The notes: a model not told the origin generated them from the sequence alone. A DNA stretch of 53,117 nt from Campylobacterales bacterium (GCA_016938735.1 JAFGUB010000060.1:1-53117); one strand, 5' to 3'. Positions 35,264 to 44,915 are shown, counted from the stretch's first letter. Numbers and translations: made by a program.

Positions 35264-36193
35264 CTACGCTAAGGTACCGCAGACGGCGTAATGAGCAGCG
35301 ATAGCTTCTGCTGCGAAGTCTCTTTTGGACTGAATAATAAAATCTTGGTTTTTGTACGAGAAGCGAAGAAAATCTGCATGTAATAAAAGACGATTAGCTC
35401 CTGTTAGCCTGATTCGTTCGTCTTCAAGGAGTAATCGGTCTAGGTATTTGACGATTTGCTCGGATGATTGTCCATAAATCGGGTCTCCAACGATTGGATG
35501 TTTCATGTGAAACAAATGGACGCGAATTTGATGCTGTCGACCCGTATATGGGATGGCTCTGATGAGTGTAGCATCCAATTCTTTGAAATAGCGAATAGGA
35601 CATAATGAGGTCTGGGAGGGCTTGCCACTAGGATCTGCCTTGACCAGCATACGTACTACAGCACTTTCATCCCCCAAGCGTGTTAAGGGTATATCGACTG
35701 TTGTCGAGGCTTGGAAGTGACCGTGTACCAAAGCAAGATACTCTTTTTGAACATTGCGCTCTTGAAACATTATCTTTAGCGTGCGTTCAGCTACTTTATT
35801 GCGTGCGGCTAGAACGAGGCCGCTGGTCTCTTGATCGATGCGGTGTACGATGTTGGCATCTTTCCCGAAACGATATTTGATTTCATCGACCAGAGAGTAG
35901 GGGGTATATCGGTTTTGTGGATGAATCAGGAGTCCTGAAGGCTTTTCGTATACAGCAAAATCCTCTTCGACAAATATGGGTTCAAGATTGCGGCTACATG
36001 GCTCAAAAGTGATAAACTCAAAAGGACCGTTGATTTCAGCCGAGCTGTCGGTCATCGGCAAACCGTTTACATGTAAGCGCCCTTTGGCAATGAGACGTTG
36101 TGCTTCTCTTTGGGAAAGACCGAGTTCGCGGATAAGAAACAGAAAGGCTTTTTGAGGCTCTTGTGCATAGAGCTTTTGGATTACGAAAGGCAG
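35264..36193 (-). CDS. RluA-family pseudouridine synthase with S4 domain, non-ATG start
   Basis: About 309 residues if translation starts at CTG 36193 (or ATT 36196), six or three bases after an AGGA. The N-terminal extension encodes a real S4 RNA-binding domain (KAFLFLIRELGLSQREAQRL, then IAKGRLHVNGLP), which would be lost if the first ATG (36061) were used. The catalytic domain follows: EKPSGLLIHPQ, the Asp motif IVHRIDQETSGLVLAA, YLALVHGHF, and FHMKHPIVGDPIYG. It isomerises uridines in rRNA or tRNA; which site is unknown. No ATG, GTG or TTG exists in frame upstream before a stop. It also contains the second parS-like site and one TTACATGTAA. Confidence 0.88.
   Translation of the reverse strand: MPFVIQKLYAQEPQKAFLFLIRELGLSQREAQRLIAKGRLHVNGLPMTDSSAEINGPFEFITFEPCSRNLEPIFVEEDFAVYEKPSGLLIHPQNRYTPYSLVDEIKYRFGKDANIVHRIDQETSGLVLAARNKVAERTLKIMFQERNVQKEYLALVHGHFQASTTVDIPLTRLGDESAVVRMLVKADPSGKPSQTSLCPIRYFKELDATLIRAIPYTGRQHQIRVHLFHMKHPIVGDPIYGQSSEQIVKYLDRLLLEDERIRLTGANRLLLHADFLRFSYKNQDFIIQSKRDFAAEAIAAHYAVCGTLA
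35499..35514. other. parS-like centromere site 2
   Basis: TGTTTCATGTGAAACA is the exact reverse complement of site 1, 260 bases away, inside the RluA coding region where it encodes Phe-His-Met-Lys. Two identical 16-base sites this close to oriC are unlikely by chance. Confidence 0.65.
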
Positions 36194-36296
36194 AATTAAT
36201 CCTGTTGTTATGGAGAATCAGATAGTATAAATTACTATATTTACCGCATTGTAGCATAGCTCTAAGAGCATTTACATGTAAGCAAAAAGGATCAAA

Positions 36297-37628
36297 ATGG
36301 TAGAACGATACGCGCGTGAAGAGATGCGTCAAAAATGGACCATGCAGGCGAAATATCAGGCATGGCTAGATGTCGAAAAAGCAGTGGTGAAAGCTTGGAA
36401 TCAGTTGGGTCTGATACCTGATGAAGATGCGAATAAGATCATTGAAAATGCCGGATTTGATGTCGAAGAGATCGATGAAATCGAAAAGGTCACCAAGCAT
36501 GATTTGATTGCGTTTACGACGTCGGTTGCCAATACGCTAGGTGAAGAGAGCCGTTGGTTCCACTACGGAATGACCAGTTCCGATACGATTGATACCGCAG
36601 TAGCACTTCAGATGAGAGAGTCGCTGTCGCTAATCATTGAAGATGTCAAGATGGTGATGGAGTCGATAAAAAAGCGTGCGTTTGAGCATAAAATGACCTT
36701 AATGGTCGGGCGTTCTCACGGTATTCACGGGGAGCCGATCACCTTTGGATTAGTTCTTGCGGTTTGGTATGACGAGATGGCACGTCATTTGAAGAATCTG
36801 GAGCAGACCATGGAAGTGATCTGTGTCGGGCAAGTCTCAGGTGCGATGGGTAATTTTGCCCATGCACCGTTAGAGCTTGAAGAGCTTACATGTAAAGCTT
36901 TGGGTCTGCAAGCGGCACCCGCTTCCAATCAGGTGATTCAGCGCGACCGGTATGCACGCCTAGCGACCTCTTTGGCGTTGCTTGCAAGCAGTATCGAGAA
37001 GTTTGCCGTGCAGGTACGTCATTGGCAGCGCACAGAGGTTTATGAGTGTGAAGAGTACTTCGCAAAAGGACAAAAAGGCTCTTCGGCGATGCCACATAAG
37101 CGCAATCCGATATTGACTGAGAATATCACGGGTCTGGCACGCATGGTACGCGCTTATGCGATTCCGGCTATGGAGAATGTGGCACTGTGGCACGAACGAG
37201 ACATCTCACACAGTTCGACCGAACGTTTTTGGTTGCCCGATGCATTTATTACGAGTGACTTTATGCTGCACCGTATGAACAGCGTTATTGCGAATTTGAC
37301 GGTATACCCTGAAAATATGATGAAGAATCTTAACCTGACGGGTGGCTTGGTCTTTTCGCAGCGCGTATTGCTTGAATTACCGCTTCAGGGGGTTTCACGC
37401 GAAGAGGCGTACAAGATCGTTCAGCGCAACGCAATGAAGGTTTGGGAGGGTTTACAACAGGGCAAAGCGGCGATCAACGATGCCGGAGAGAGCCTTTATT
37501 TGCAGTATCTGCTTGCAGACGAAGAGTTGCGATCCAAGTTGTCCGAAGCGCAGATTCGTGACTGTTTCAACTATGATTACTACACCAAAAACGTTGATGG
37601 GATCTTTCAACGGGTTTTTAATCAATGA
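36297..37628 (+). CDS. purB: Adenylosuccinate lyase
   Basis: 443 residues of the fumarase/aspartase superfamily. Features: MVERYAREEMRQKWT at the start, HYGMTSSDTIDTA, the catalytic His segment GRSHGIHGEPITFG, and the flexible signature loop KGSSAMPHKRNP. It acts twice in purine synthesis (SAICAR and adenylosuccinate cleavage). AAGGA precedes the ATG, with a TTACATGTAA 16 bases upstream. Another copy inside the gene encodes Leu-Thr-Cys-Lys. nrdA follows after 45 bases. Confidence 0.97.
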   Translation: MVERYAREEMRQKWTMQAKYQAWLDVEKAVVKAWNQLGLIPDEDANKIIENAGFDVEEIDEIEKVTKHDLIAFTTSVANTLGEESRWFHYGMTSSDTIDTAVALQMRESLSLIIEDVKMVMESIKKRAFEHKMTLMVGRSHGIHGEPITFGLVLAVWYDEMARHLKNLEQTMEVICVGQVSGAMGNFAHAPLELEELTCKALGLQAAPASNQVIQRDRYARLATSLALLASSIEKFAVQVRHWQRTEVYECEEYFAKGQKGSSAMPHKRNPILTENITGLARMVRAYAIPAMENVALWHERDISHSSTERFWLPDAFITSDFMLHRMNSVIANLTVYPENMMKNLNLTGGLVFSQRVLLELPLQGVSREEAYKIVQRNAMKVWEGLQQGKAAINDAGESLYLQYLLADEELRSKLSEAQIRDCFNYDYYTKNVDGIFQRVFNQ

Positions 37629-37673
37629 AGATAAAATATATTTTTTCAAAAATCAAGCTGAAGGAACCTGCCC

Positions 37674-40040
37674 ATGATCTCTGTCATTAAGCGGAACGGC
37701 CGCCGCGAACCGCTCGATATTACAAAAATTCAAAAATATACCGAGGCTGCGGTCAAGGGGCTGCAAAACGTCAGTCAAAGCGAACTTGAAGTAGATGCTC
37801 AAATCCAGTTTCGTGACGGTATTCACAGTGATGAGATTCAAAAAACATTGATCAAGACCGCGGTTGATAAAATCGATATCGATAGACCCAACTGGACATT
37901 CGTTGCCGCACGGCTCTTTTTGTATGATCTGTATCATAAGGTGACGGGTTTTACAGGCTATAACACACTTGAAGCGTATTTTAAACGTGGTGAGCAAGAG
38001 GGAAGAATTTTGCTTGGGCTACGTGATAAATATGATTTAGAGCGACTTGAAAAACACCTAGACCCATCGCGCGATCTGCAGTTTAATTACCTTGGTATCA
38101 AAACACTTTACGATCGCTATCTGATCAAAGACCGCAAGGGTGAGCCGATTGAGTTGCCGCAACATATGTTCATGGCGATAGCCATGTTCCTGGCGCAAAA
38201 CGAAGAAGACCGTCATGGTTGGGCGGTCAAGTTTTATGACATGATCTCCAAGTTTGAAGTGATGCTTGCTACCCCTACGCTCTCCAATGCCAGAACGACG
38301 CGCCACCAGCTCAGCTCATGCTATATTGGCTCTACCCCGGATAATATCGAAGGGATCTTTGATGCCTACAAAGAGATGGCATTACTGTCGAAATTCGGCG
38401 GGGGTATCGGCTGGGATTGGACGAATGTGCGCTCGATGGGATCGCCGATTGACGGGCATAAACATGCGGCGGGTGGAACAGTTCCGTTTTTAAAAATCAC
38501 CAATGATATCGCCATCGCCGTGGATCAGCTCGGGACGCGCAAAGGGGCGATCGCGGTTTATCTTGAGCCTTGGCATATCGATATCAACGATTTTCTCGAT
38601 CTGAAAAAGAACTCCGGAGAAGAGCGTCGCAGGGCGCACGATCTCTTTCCGGCTCTGTGGATCAACGACGTCTTCATGAAACGGGTGATTGAGGATGGCA
38701 TGTGGACGCTATTTGATCCTTATGAGACGAAAGAGCTTACGACCCTCTATGGCGAAGCGTTTGAACGGCGTTATCTGGAGTTTGAACAAGATCCCTCTGT
38801 GATCAAAGAGCACGTCAAGGCCAAGGTGCTCTGGAAAAAGATACTTACGAGCTACTTTGAAACCGGTAGCCCATTTTTGTGTTTTAAAGACAACGCTAAC
38901 AGGGCTAACCCCAATGATCACTACGGTGTTATCCGAAGCTCTAACCTTTGTACGGAAATTTTTCAAAATACGGAGCCTAATCACTATCTCATTAAGGTGA
39001 AGTTTGAAGAGGGGGACTTCGTCACTTTTGAAGAGGACGAGGTCATACGTGTCGATAGCGGAATAGAGAAGTCCGCAAACAAAATTACGGTACTCGATAC
39101 GCTTGGTGGGCGGAAGATCTATATTGTTGAGAAAGAGAAAGTTGACGGTGCGACTGCTGTGTGCAACCTTGCTTCGGTCAATCTGGCACGTATCCATATG
39201 CAAGAGGATATTGATCGTATCGTGCCGATCGCGATTCGCGCTTTGGATAATGTGATCGATCTTAATTTCTACCCACTAGAGAAGGTCAAACGGACCAATA
39301 TGCGCAGTCGTTCCATCGGCCTTGGCGTGATGGGTGAGGCTCAGATGCTGGCAGAGCATGGTATTGCCTGGGGTTCGCAGGCGCATTTTGACAAGATTGA
39401 TGAGGTGATGGAAGCCATCAGCTACAACGCCATTAACGCTTCATCAGATCTGGCTGTAGAGAAGGGGTGTTATCCTGAGTTTGAAGGTTCAAAATGGAGC
39501 CGAGGCATTTTGCCCATGGATCACACATCGACTGAGGTACAAAAACTGGTTGATCGCGGCGGATTGTTCGCAACCGGTTATGAGTGGAGCGATTTGCGCG
39601 CAAAGATTAGAAAGCAGGGGATGCGTAACGGCTATCTGATGGCGATTGCTCCGACAAGTTCAATTTCTATTCTCATCGGTACCACGCAGGCCATTGAGCC
39701 GGTCTATAAACGTAAATGGTATGAAGAGAATCTGTCCGGCTTGATTCCTGTTGTAGTGCCGAATTTGAATCCGGACACATGGAGTTACTATACGCCTGCG
39801 TATGATTTGGATCAGAAAGTGTTGGTTAAAGCGGCAGCGATTCGCCAAAAGTGGATCGATCAGGGGCAAAGTCTCAATATTTTTGTAACTCTAGATAAGG
39901 CAAGCGGCAAATACCTGCATGATATCTACACCCTTGCATGGAAATTAGGACTCAAATCGACCTACTACTTGCGTTCACAATCGCCTGAGACCGCTACCGA
40001 CATCGAAGACCGTTCTATGGAATGTGTGGGCTGTCAGTGA
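37674..40040 (+). CDS. nrdA: Class I ribonucleotide reductase, large subunit
   Basis: 788 residues. An ATP-cone regulatory domain occupies about 1-90 (KRNGRREPLDITKIQKY). The barrel carries NLCTEIFQNT with the cysteine/glutamate active-site region, LDNVIDLNFYPLEK, and APTSSISILIGTTQAIEPVY. The C-terminal shuttle is Met-Glu-Cys-Val-Gly-Cys-Gln, a C-x2-C pair that takes electrons from thioredoxin or glutaredoxin. It makes dNDPs from NDPs. The extra segment around 415-490 is as I remember it in Campylobacter homologues and is not an intein. nrdB is 2.4 kb away on the opposite strand. AAGGA precedes the ATG. Confidence 0.96.
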   Translation: MISVIKRNGRREPLDITKIQKYTEAAVKGLQNVSQSELEVDAQIQFRDGIHSDEIQKTLIKTAVDKIDIDRPNWTFVAARLFLYDLYHKVTGFTGYNTLEAYFKRGEQEGRILLGLRDKYDLERLEKHLDPSRDLQFNYLGIKTLYDRYLIKDRKGEPIELPQHMFMAIAMFLAQNEEDRHGWAVKFYDMISKFEVMLATPTLSNARTTRHQLSSCYIGSTPDNIEGIFDAYKEMALLSKFGGGIGWDWTNVRSMGSPIDGHKHAAGGTVPFLKITNDIAIAVDQLGTRKGAIAVYLEPWHIDINDFLDLKKNSGEERRRAHDLFPALWINDVFMKRVIEDGMWTLFDPYETKELTTLYGEAFERRYLEFEQDPSVIKEHVKAKVLWKKILTSYFETGSPFLCFKDNANRANPNDHYGVIRSSNLCTEIFQNTEPNHYLIKVKFEEGDFVTFEEDEVIRVDSGIEKSANKITVLDTLGGRKIYIVEKEKVDGATAVCNLASVNLARIHMQEDIDRIVPIAIRALDNVIDLNFYPLEKVKRTNMRSRSIGLGVMGEAQMLAEHGIAWGSQAHFDKIDEVMEAISYNAINASSDLAVEKGCYPEFEGSKWSRGILPMDHTSTEVQKLVDRGGLFATGYEWSDLRAKIRKQGMRNGYLMAIAPTSSISILIGTTQAIEPVYKRKWYEENLSGLIPVVVPNLNPDTWSYYTPAYDLDQKVLVKAAAIRQKWIDQGQSLNIFVTLDKASGKYLHDIYTLAWKLGLKSTYYLRSQSPETATDIEDRSMECVGCQ

Positions 40041-40414
40041 GTTTGAGGCCTCTGTATGCGCATGAAGTGGAGTCTTTTGAGGCCCGCTTTGATTATGCGA
40101 TCGGCGGTGTTTTGCGCCGCATAGAGATTAAAAATCCGGAAACGATCTCTTTACATGTAAGTGTTCAGGATAAACGTCGGGATTTTGATTGGATCGATCT
40201 GGAAATTGAAATCAGCAGCGTCAGTGATACGCGCTTGGTTGAAGACAAACAGCTACGTTATCTTGATATGGAAGAGGGTATAACTGTAATGTTTGAAGAG
40301 AAAAAAGCATTGATAGCAGTCGGTGAATATGATACGATAGAGTCAGCGCTGAGCGCACCGCTGTATATTTTAGGCGGCGCACTCAAGTATCAGGAAAATA
40401 CCTTTAGCGCTTGA
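40037..40414 (+). CDS. Hypothetical protein coupled to nrdA
   Basis: 125 residues from a GTG that overlaps the nrdA stop as GTGA; an upstream ATG inside nrdA (40022) is less likely. Composition is acidic with beta-strand pattern (FDYAIGGVLRRIEIKNPE, WIDLEIEISSVSD, ALIAVGEYDTIESAL). No motif is recognised. The tight overlap suggests co-translation with the reductase. The palindrome at 40151 encodes Leu-His-Val. Confidence 0.65.
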   Translation: MSLRPLYAHEVESFEARFDYAIGGVLRRIEIKNPETISLHVSVQDKRRDFDWIDLEIEISSVSDTRLVEDKQLRYLDMEEGITVMFEEKKALIAVGEYDTIESALSAPLYILGGALKYQENTFSA

Positions 40415-40529
40415 TAGCTTCAGTCCAAGTAAAAAGCAGAGTAAGCAATTTATTTGCTTCCTGCTCAGTAATGACGTGCTGTGCAAGTGCATGGATGATA
40501 TTTTCTTGGGTGAGGTAAGCGTGTACCAT
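40404..40529 (-). CDS. 41-residue small protein
   Basis: ATG at 40529, three bases after an AGGGAGA ribosome site, which is close but strong. The product starts MVHAYLTQENIIHALAQHVI and continues with two amphipathic helices to TWTEAIKR. No membrane helix. It overlaps the convergent gene's last bases. It lies 43 bases downstream of the phosphatase gene on the same strand. Not recognised; coding status is supported by the ribosome site, operon position and protein-like composition only. Confidence 0.45.
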   Translation of the reverse strand: MVHAYLTQENIIHALAQHVITEQEANKLLTLLFTWTEAIKR

Positions 40530-40572
40530 AGTTCTCCCTTGAAAAAAGATGAACAATAACTGTATCCTATCT

Positions 40573-41058
40573 TCATTTAAAGCTATTTGAATGAATATTA
40601 TTACTACAGATTAAGTTAGTGAGCAAACTCTCCACACATTCTTCGATCATTCGATAAACTTTGTCAAAGCCCTCAAAACTGGAAAAGAAATAAGGATCGG
40701 GTATGTCTTTTCCGTTATAACCGAAATCACCCAATTTAAAGAGTTTGGTAGCACCCGCTGTTTTGAGATCGTTATAGTTGTTGGTATCGAGCGCAATGAT
40801 GTAGTCAAAGTGTGCAAAATCAGCTTTGTTTACCTGCCGAGCGCGTAGCGATGATATATCAACACCGTTTATTCTGGCTATTTCGATTGATCGCTCGCAA
40901 GGTGCCTCCCCAATGTGCCAATGACCGGTTCCTGCTGAATCGATGGCTACATGTAAGCCCATCTGAAGGGCTTTATGTTTTGCGATTCCTTCTGCAAGCG
41001 GGGAGCGGCAGATGTTTCCTAGGCAGACAAACAAAAGAGAAACGCAGGGTTTGTGCAT
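40573..41058 (-). CDS. Low-molecular-weight protein-tyrosine phosphatase
   Basis: 161 residues from the ATG at 41058, two bases after the pcm stop; an upstream ATG at 41100 lies inside pcm. The P-loop is VCLGNICRSP (C-x5-R-S) near residues 10-19, and the general acid Asp sits in GKDIPDPYF. The fold is complete. It removes phosphate from phosphotyrosine or related substrates; in bacteria often linked to polysaccharide kinases or arsenate reduction, neither of which is nearby. The palindrome at 40947 encodes Leu-His-Val. Confidence 0.9.
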   Translation of the reverse strand: MHKPCVSLLFVCLGNICRSPLAEGIAKHKALQMGLHVAIDSAGTGHWHIGEAPCERSIEIARINGVDISSLRARQVNKADFAHFDYIIALDTNNYNDLKTAGATKLFKLGDFGYNGKDIPDPYFFSSFEGFDKVYRMIEECVESLLTNLICSNNIHSNSFK

Positions 41059-41060
41059 GG

Positions 41061-41702
41061 TTATTTCTGAACTCCGCTTAGCACAGGTACAAAAATGCAC
41101 GATTCAAGGGCTTCGCCAATAAGTTTGCCGGAGACTTTTTTGTAGCGCATTATCTGCTGTTGGCCTCCGGTGTCAATGGGTGCTACCAAAATGCCCCCTT
41201 CGGCGAGTTGGGAGACAATGCGTTCGGGTAGCTGTTTGAGCGACGCAGAGAAGAGAATGCGCTCATATGGGGCGTACTGAATCCATCCGTTTTGTCCGTC
41301 GTCGGTGCGTGTGTGAATATTGGAGATACCAAGGGAGCGAAAACGGTTTTTGGCCTCGAGCATTAAAGATTCGATCCGTTCTATCGTAAAAACACCGCGA
41401 AACAGATGCGATAACACAGCTGCTTGATAGCCGCTACCGCACCCTATCTCCAAAACTTTATCGGCACCTTCATGTGTGAGGTAGTGGGTCATTTTGGCAA
41501 CCGTGAGCGGCGAGCTGATCCACTGTTGGGCACTGATGGGTAGCGCATCTAACTTGTAGGCGTGGTGTCTAAAACCGCTTGGTACAAAAGCCTCTCTATT
41601 GGTTTGTGCAATGGCGGCTTTAATGGCTGCGGAGAGGGGAAATAGCTTGTCGATTTCGTCAGCGAGTTTGGCATTTTTCATTTGGACGATTTTATGGCTC
41701 AT
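41061..41702 (-). CDS. pcm: Protein-L-isoaspartate O-methyltransferase
   Basis: 213 residues from the ATG at 41702, which overlaps the end of the nitrilase-family gene by 11 bases; longer N-terminal extensions would lie wholly inside that gene. The SAM-binding motif is VLEIGCGSGYQAAVLSHLF, preceded by the family segment AQQWISSPLTVAKMTHYL and followed by RTDDGQNGW and LFSASLKQLPE. It starts repair of isoaspartyl residues in aged proteins. It is the middle gene of the nrdB-nitrilase-pcm-phosphatase run. Confidence 0.92.
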   Translation of the reverse strand: MSHKIVQMKNAKLADEIDKLFPLSAAIKAAIAQTNREAFVPSGFRHHAYKLDALPISAQQWISSPLTVAKMTHYLTHEGADKVLEIGCGSGYQAAVLSHLFRGVFTIERIESLMLEAKNRFRSLGISNIHTRTDDGQNGWIQYAPYERILFSASLKQLPERIVSQLAEGGILVAPIDTGGQQQIMRYKKVSGKLIGEALESCIFVPVLSGVQK

Positions 41703-42429
41703 TAGCGATTCCGACATTGATATAGCGCCGCATTGCGGCAATTTTTTTAGGTTCAAAGGCAGCGGTCAAAAGTAACCCTTCGTTGCGCTGCTCCTCCCCA
41801 AAAGGATCGATAATGCCGCTTAAGGCGGTAGCATCGGCATTCGCACCGTCGGCGCAGAGCAGATAGCACTGATTCATGATCGCCAGAGCGGTAGTGAGGA
41901 TGCGAAAATGGTGAGCGCGGGTATGACCCCAGCGGGCGGGAATCAGAATGATATCGGCACCTTCAAGTTGCTTCCAGAGGGTTTTGAAGCGTAGCTCGAA
42001 ACAGATCAAAATACCGAGCTTAATCCCATCGATTTCAAAAATGGCGATATCACTTTGGGTGCCTGGCGCGAAATGGCGCTCTTCAGAGCCCAGAGTAAAG
42101 AGCATCGCCTTGGCCTGTTCATGTACAACGCGGTTGTGGGTAATCACTTTGGCTACATTGTAGTAGAGGCCGTTGCGTTGTTCTATGAGTGTGAAGACAA
42201 GGATCTGATCGCTTACATGTAAGCATAACTCCTTCAGCGCCTCCGCACCAAAATCTGCGGCCTCTTCGAATTGGTCGTAGTCAAAGCCGGTGAGACAGAC
42301 TTCGTGGGCCAGAATAAGAGCGTCTTTAGGGGCGCGAGAGAGGGCGTCGACAAGAAGATCAAGATTGATGCGGTAGTCGCTGACGCTTTCGAAGCAAAGC
42401 GTACACAGCGGCCTAGAAGTCGTCGTCAA
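41692..42429 (-). CDS. Carbon-nitrogen hydrolase (nitrilase superfamily)
   Basis: 245 residues. The Glu-Lys-Cys triad can be placed: Glu in [14 protein letters not shown], Lys in [10 protein letters not shown], Cys in [15 protein letters not shown]. It hydrolyses or amidates a C-N bond; the substrate is open (omega-amidase, N-carbamoyl compounds). The best start is TTG at 42429, overlapping the nrdB stop by 17 bases; a downstream start cannot be excluded. One TTACATGTAA (42213) encodes Leu-His-Val. Confidence 0.88.
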   Translation of the reverse strand: MTTTSRPLCTLCFESVSDYRINLDLLVDALSRAPKDALILAHEVCLTGFDYDQFEEAADFGAEALKELCLHVSDQILVFTLIEQRNGLYYNVAKVITHNRVVHEQAKAMLFTLGSEERHFAPGTQSDIAIFEIDGIKLGILICFELRFKTLWKQLEGADIILIPARWGHTRAHHFRILTTALAIMNQCYLLCADGANADATALSGIIDPFGEEQRNEGLLLTAAFEPKKIAAMRRYINVGIANEP

Positions 42430-43435
42430 AGCTCAGGCTGCCTTTGGAATAGTTGGTGACGGTGCTTTCGAAGAAGTTGGATTTTTGATCGTTGAAGCGG
42501 GCAAAATCATCGACCCATTTGATAGGGTGCTCAACGTTGTAAAGAGGTTTCATGCCGACTCCTTTGAGTCGGTCATCGGCGAGGTACTGGATGTATTGGC
42601 GGACGATGTCGTTGGTAAGACCGAGGATTTGCCCCTGGGTGATGTATTGTCCCCAGCCTACCTCAAGCTCGACCGCTTTTTTGAACATCTCATAGACCTC
42701 TGCCTCCAGATCCGCAGTAAAGAGGTCGCCGCGTTCGCGTTTGAGCGTGTTAATCATATTTTTAAAGAGTGCCAGATGGGTCACTTCGTCTCGCTGTATA
42801 AAACGGATCATTTGTGCGCTGCCGAGCATCTTGCCTGAGCGTGCCAAAGTGTAGATGTAGGCAAAACCGCTGTAAAAATAGATTCCTTCAAGAATCTGAT
42901 TAGCGAAGCAAGCAAGCACGAAGTTACGGTCCGTCGGCTCCTTTGCCAGACGATCATAGACGGCGGCAATGGCGTCATTTTTGCTTTTGAGCATCATGTC
43001 GCGTCGCCATAGCTCGTAGATTTCCGCGCTGTTTTGAGAGATCGAATCGACCATCACTGCGTAGCTTTGGGAGTGGAGCGCCTCTTCGAAGGATTGGCGT
43101 ACCAAAATGAGGTTGATTTCGGGCGAAGTGATATAGGGATTGACATTATCAATAAGGTTATTGGTCTGGAGCGAATCCATAAAAATGAGCTGAGCCAGCG
43201 CTTTGTCATAAGCCGCTTTCTCAGTTTCGGTGAGGTGCTTGTAGTCGCTGACGTCACGCGTCATATCGACCTCTTTGGGAAACCATGTGTTGTTGAGCAT
43301 GACCTCCCAAAGGTTGTAGGCCCATTGGTATTTGATATTATTGAGCTCAAAAATACCCGTTGGATTACCACCGAAGATTTTACGCTCGTTGACATGCTCT
43401 CTGGATTCGGGATTGTAGATTTTTTTTCTGTCCAC
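42413..43435 (-). CDS. nrdB: Class I ribonucleotide reductase, small subunit
   Basis: 340 residues, GTG start with GGAG nine bases upstream. The di-iron and radical site is visible: [14 protein letters not shown] carries the Glu-x-x-His and the Tyr four residues later; a second pair is [10 protein letters not shown]. It is thus a classical tyrosyl-radical subunit. The C-terminal tail GSLSFDDDF docks into NrdA. It is transcribed opposite to nrdA and heads a four-gene run. Confidence 0.96.
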   Translation of the reverse strand: MDRKKIYNPESREHVNERKIFGGNPTGIFELNNIKYQWAYNLWEVMLNNTWFPKEVDMTRDVSDYKHLTETEKAAYDKALAQLIFMDSLQTNNLIDNVNPYITSPEINLILVRQSFEEALHSQSYAVMVDSISQNSAEIYELWRRDMMLKSKNDAIAAVYDRLAKEPTDRNFVLACFANQILEGIYFYSGFAYIYTLARSGKMLGSAQMIRFIQRDEVTHLALFKNMINTLKRERGDLFTADLEAEVYEMFKKAVELEVGWGQYITQGQILGLTNDIVRQYIQYLADDRLKGVGMKPLYNVEHPIKWVDDFARFNDQKSNFFESTVTNYSKGSLSFDDDF

Positions 43436-43499
43436 GGCGCGTTACTCCATAAAAAAATAAGGTGCTCATTATGGCAAAAAAAGCTTAAAAGCAGAGTCG

Positions 43500-44915
43500 C
43501 TATTGATCAGTGTCGCTCAGGTTGGCCTCGAGGGGTGCGCCAAAGACGATCTGGGTTCCGTCTTGAGAGATGGTGACGGATTCAAAGAGTGTTCCGCGTT
43601 CTTCAAAGCCGTCAAAAGCGCCTGCATTATGAACAGGCTTCCACTCTCTGGTGCCGGGAACGAGCTGCCAGATACTTGGGTTGGAAAAGTCTCCTCCGGC
43701 CAGATAGGTGCTGCCATCAGGCGATGAAAAGAGGTACCATCCAAAGCTAAGCGTCTGATTGGAAAGTGCGGCGACGTCTGCGGCGACGGAAAGATCAAGC
43801 TCGCCTCTGCCGGGTCGAAGACCGCACGCCTCCGGATGCTCCATGCAATATCGTTTCCCCTCTTCAAAGCGCTCATCCGCAAGTACGGCAAAGCGCTCTC
43901 TGACATAGTAGAGTTCGTTGACCTCGTATGCGCTAAGGGGGGCTTGATAGATACGCAGATCATCCAAAAGCATTCCTGAAGCAGGATGGAGAACGACCGC
44001 TTCATTGGCTTGATGGAGCGTCGCACTGGTAGTGAAGGTATCGTAGAGCGTGCCGTCGACGTATACAGAGATCATCTCTTCATCGCGCACGACCACGACA
44101 TGGTGCCACTGTCGCGGACTCAAGCTCTTAGATGAGATATAAGGCGAGAAAAAAGATTCGCTAAGCGAGAGTTCAAGCGCAAGCGATTCGTTGATCCCAA
44201 GCTGCATACGAGAGGCATTGTCTGCAGTTGATAGAACTGTAGTACCACTTTGGGCGTCAGAGATGTAGAGCCAAAATGCGATGCTTTGGATCTCTTTGGC
44301 AGGGTGATCAAGGATGAGTGATGCCTCAAGAGCGGTGAGGCTTAGGGCTTTGCCAATCTTGCCGTTAGACACAAGTGTTTGAGACGCCGTTGCTTCTTCG
44401 AAGCGGTAATGTGTGATAAGACCGTCGGTCAGTGCGAAGGTATCTAGCGAGCAGCTTTCGGTAGCGATGTCATCGATGAGGAGTTTTTTGCCTCCGGCAG
44501 TGGTAAGGGTAACGCTTTCCGCTTTGAGGCCTACATTTACCTCTCCGACGTATAGACCGCCGGTATAGCTGCCTTTGAAGCTCGAGCGGTAGACTTCTGC
44601 TCCGCCTGATGAGCCGGTAACGATCAAAGAGTCGTCCCCGTCGGTAGCGTAGGTGAGGCGCAGCTTGCATTGCGGCGCGCTAAAGCGTAGGGTGAGAGGT
44701 GCATGAGCCGAGGTTTTGCCCGGTTCGAGCAGTACGGGGGTCGTAAAGCTGGCAAATGGAGCGGTAAAAATCTCCCAGCTTCCAGATGCACTATAGCTGA
44801 TACCTTCGGAGGTCAGGTTTTTGAGCGGTGTGCCGTTTTTGTAGCTGTTGAAGTTCTCTTCATACGCCGACACCGAACAGAAGAGTGCAACAATAAGGGT
44901 AATAATCTTTTTCAT
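43500..44915 (-). CDS. Secreted LamG-domain protein
   Basis: 471 residues with a signal peptide (MKKIITLIVALFCSVSA). The central part (about 165-335) is a concanavalin/LamG fold: LITHYRFEEATASQTL, SIAFWLYISDAQSGTT, QWHHVVVVRDEEMISVYVDG, LLDDLRIYQAPLSAYEV. The N-terminal part is a beta-sandwich-like region with a Cys pair, and the C-terminal 120 residues contain WYLFSSPDGSTYLAGG and TREWKPVHNAG, perhaps a carbohydrate-binding or beta-propeller fragment. Role likely in adhesion or ligand binding at the surface. No sortase or type-9 signal is seen. Confidence 0.8.
   Translation of the reverse strand: MKKIITLIVALFCSVSAYEENFNSYKNGTPLKNLTSEGISYSASGSWEIFTAPFASFTTPVLLEPGKTSAHAPLTLRFSAPQCKLRLTYATDGDDSLIVTGSSGGAEVYRSSFKGSYTGGLYVGEVNVGLKAESVTLTTAGGKKLLIDDIATESCSLDTFALTDGLITHYRFEEATASQTLVSNGKIGKALSLTALEASLILDHPAKEIQSIAFWLYISDAQSGTTVLSTADNASRMQLGINESLALELSLSESFFSPYISSKSLSPRQWHHVVVVRDEEMISVYVDGTLYDTFTTSATLHQANEAVVLHPASGMLLDDLRIYQAPLSAYEVNELYYVRERFAVLADERFEEGKRYCMEHPEACGLRPGRGELDLSVAADVAALSNQTLSFGWYLFSSPDGSTYLAGGDFSNPSIWQLVPGTREWKPVHNAGAFDGFEERGTLFESVTISQDGTQIVFGAPLEANLSDTDQ

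Noticed and set aside
38939-39160. Intein or insertion in nrdA
   Set aside because: The extra segment lacks intein blocks and resembles, from memory, the normal Campylobacter NrdA sequence in this region.
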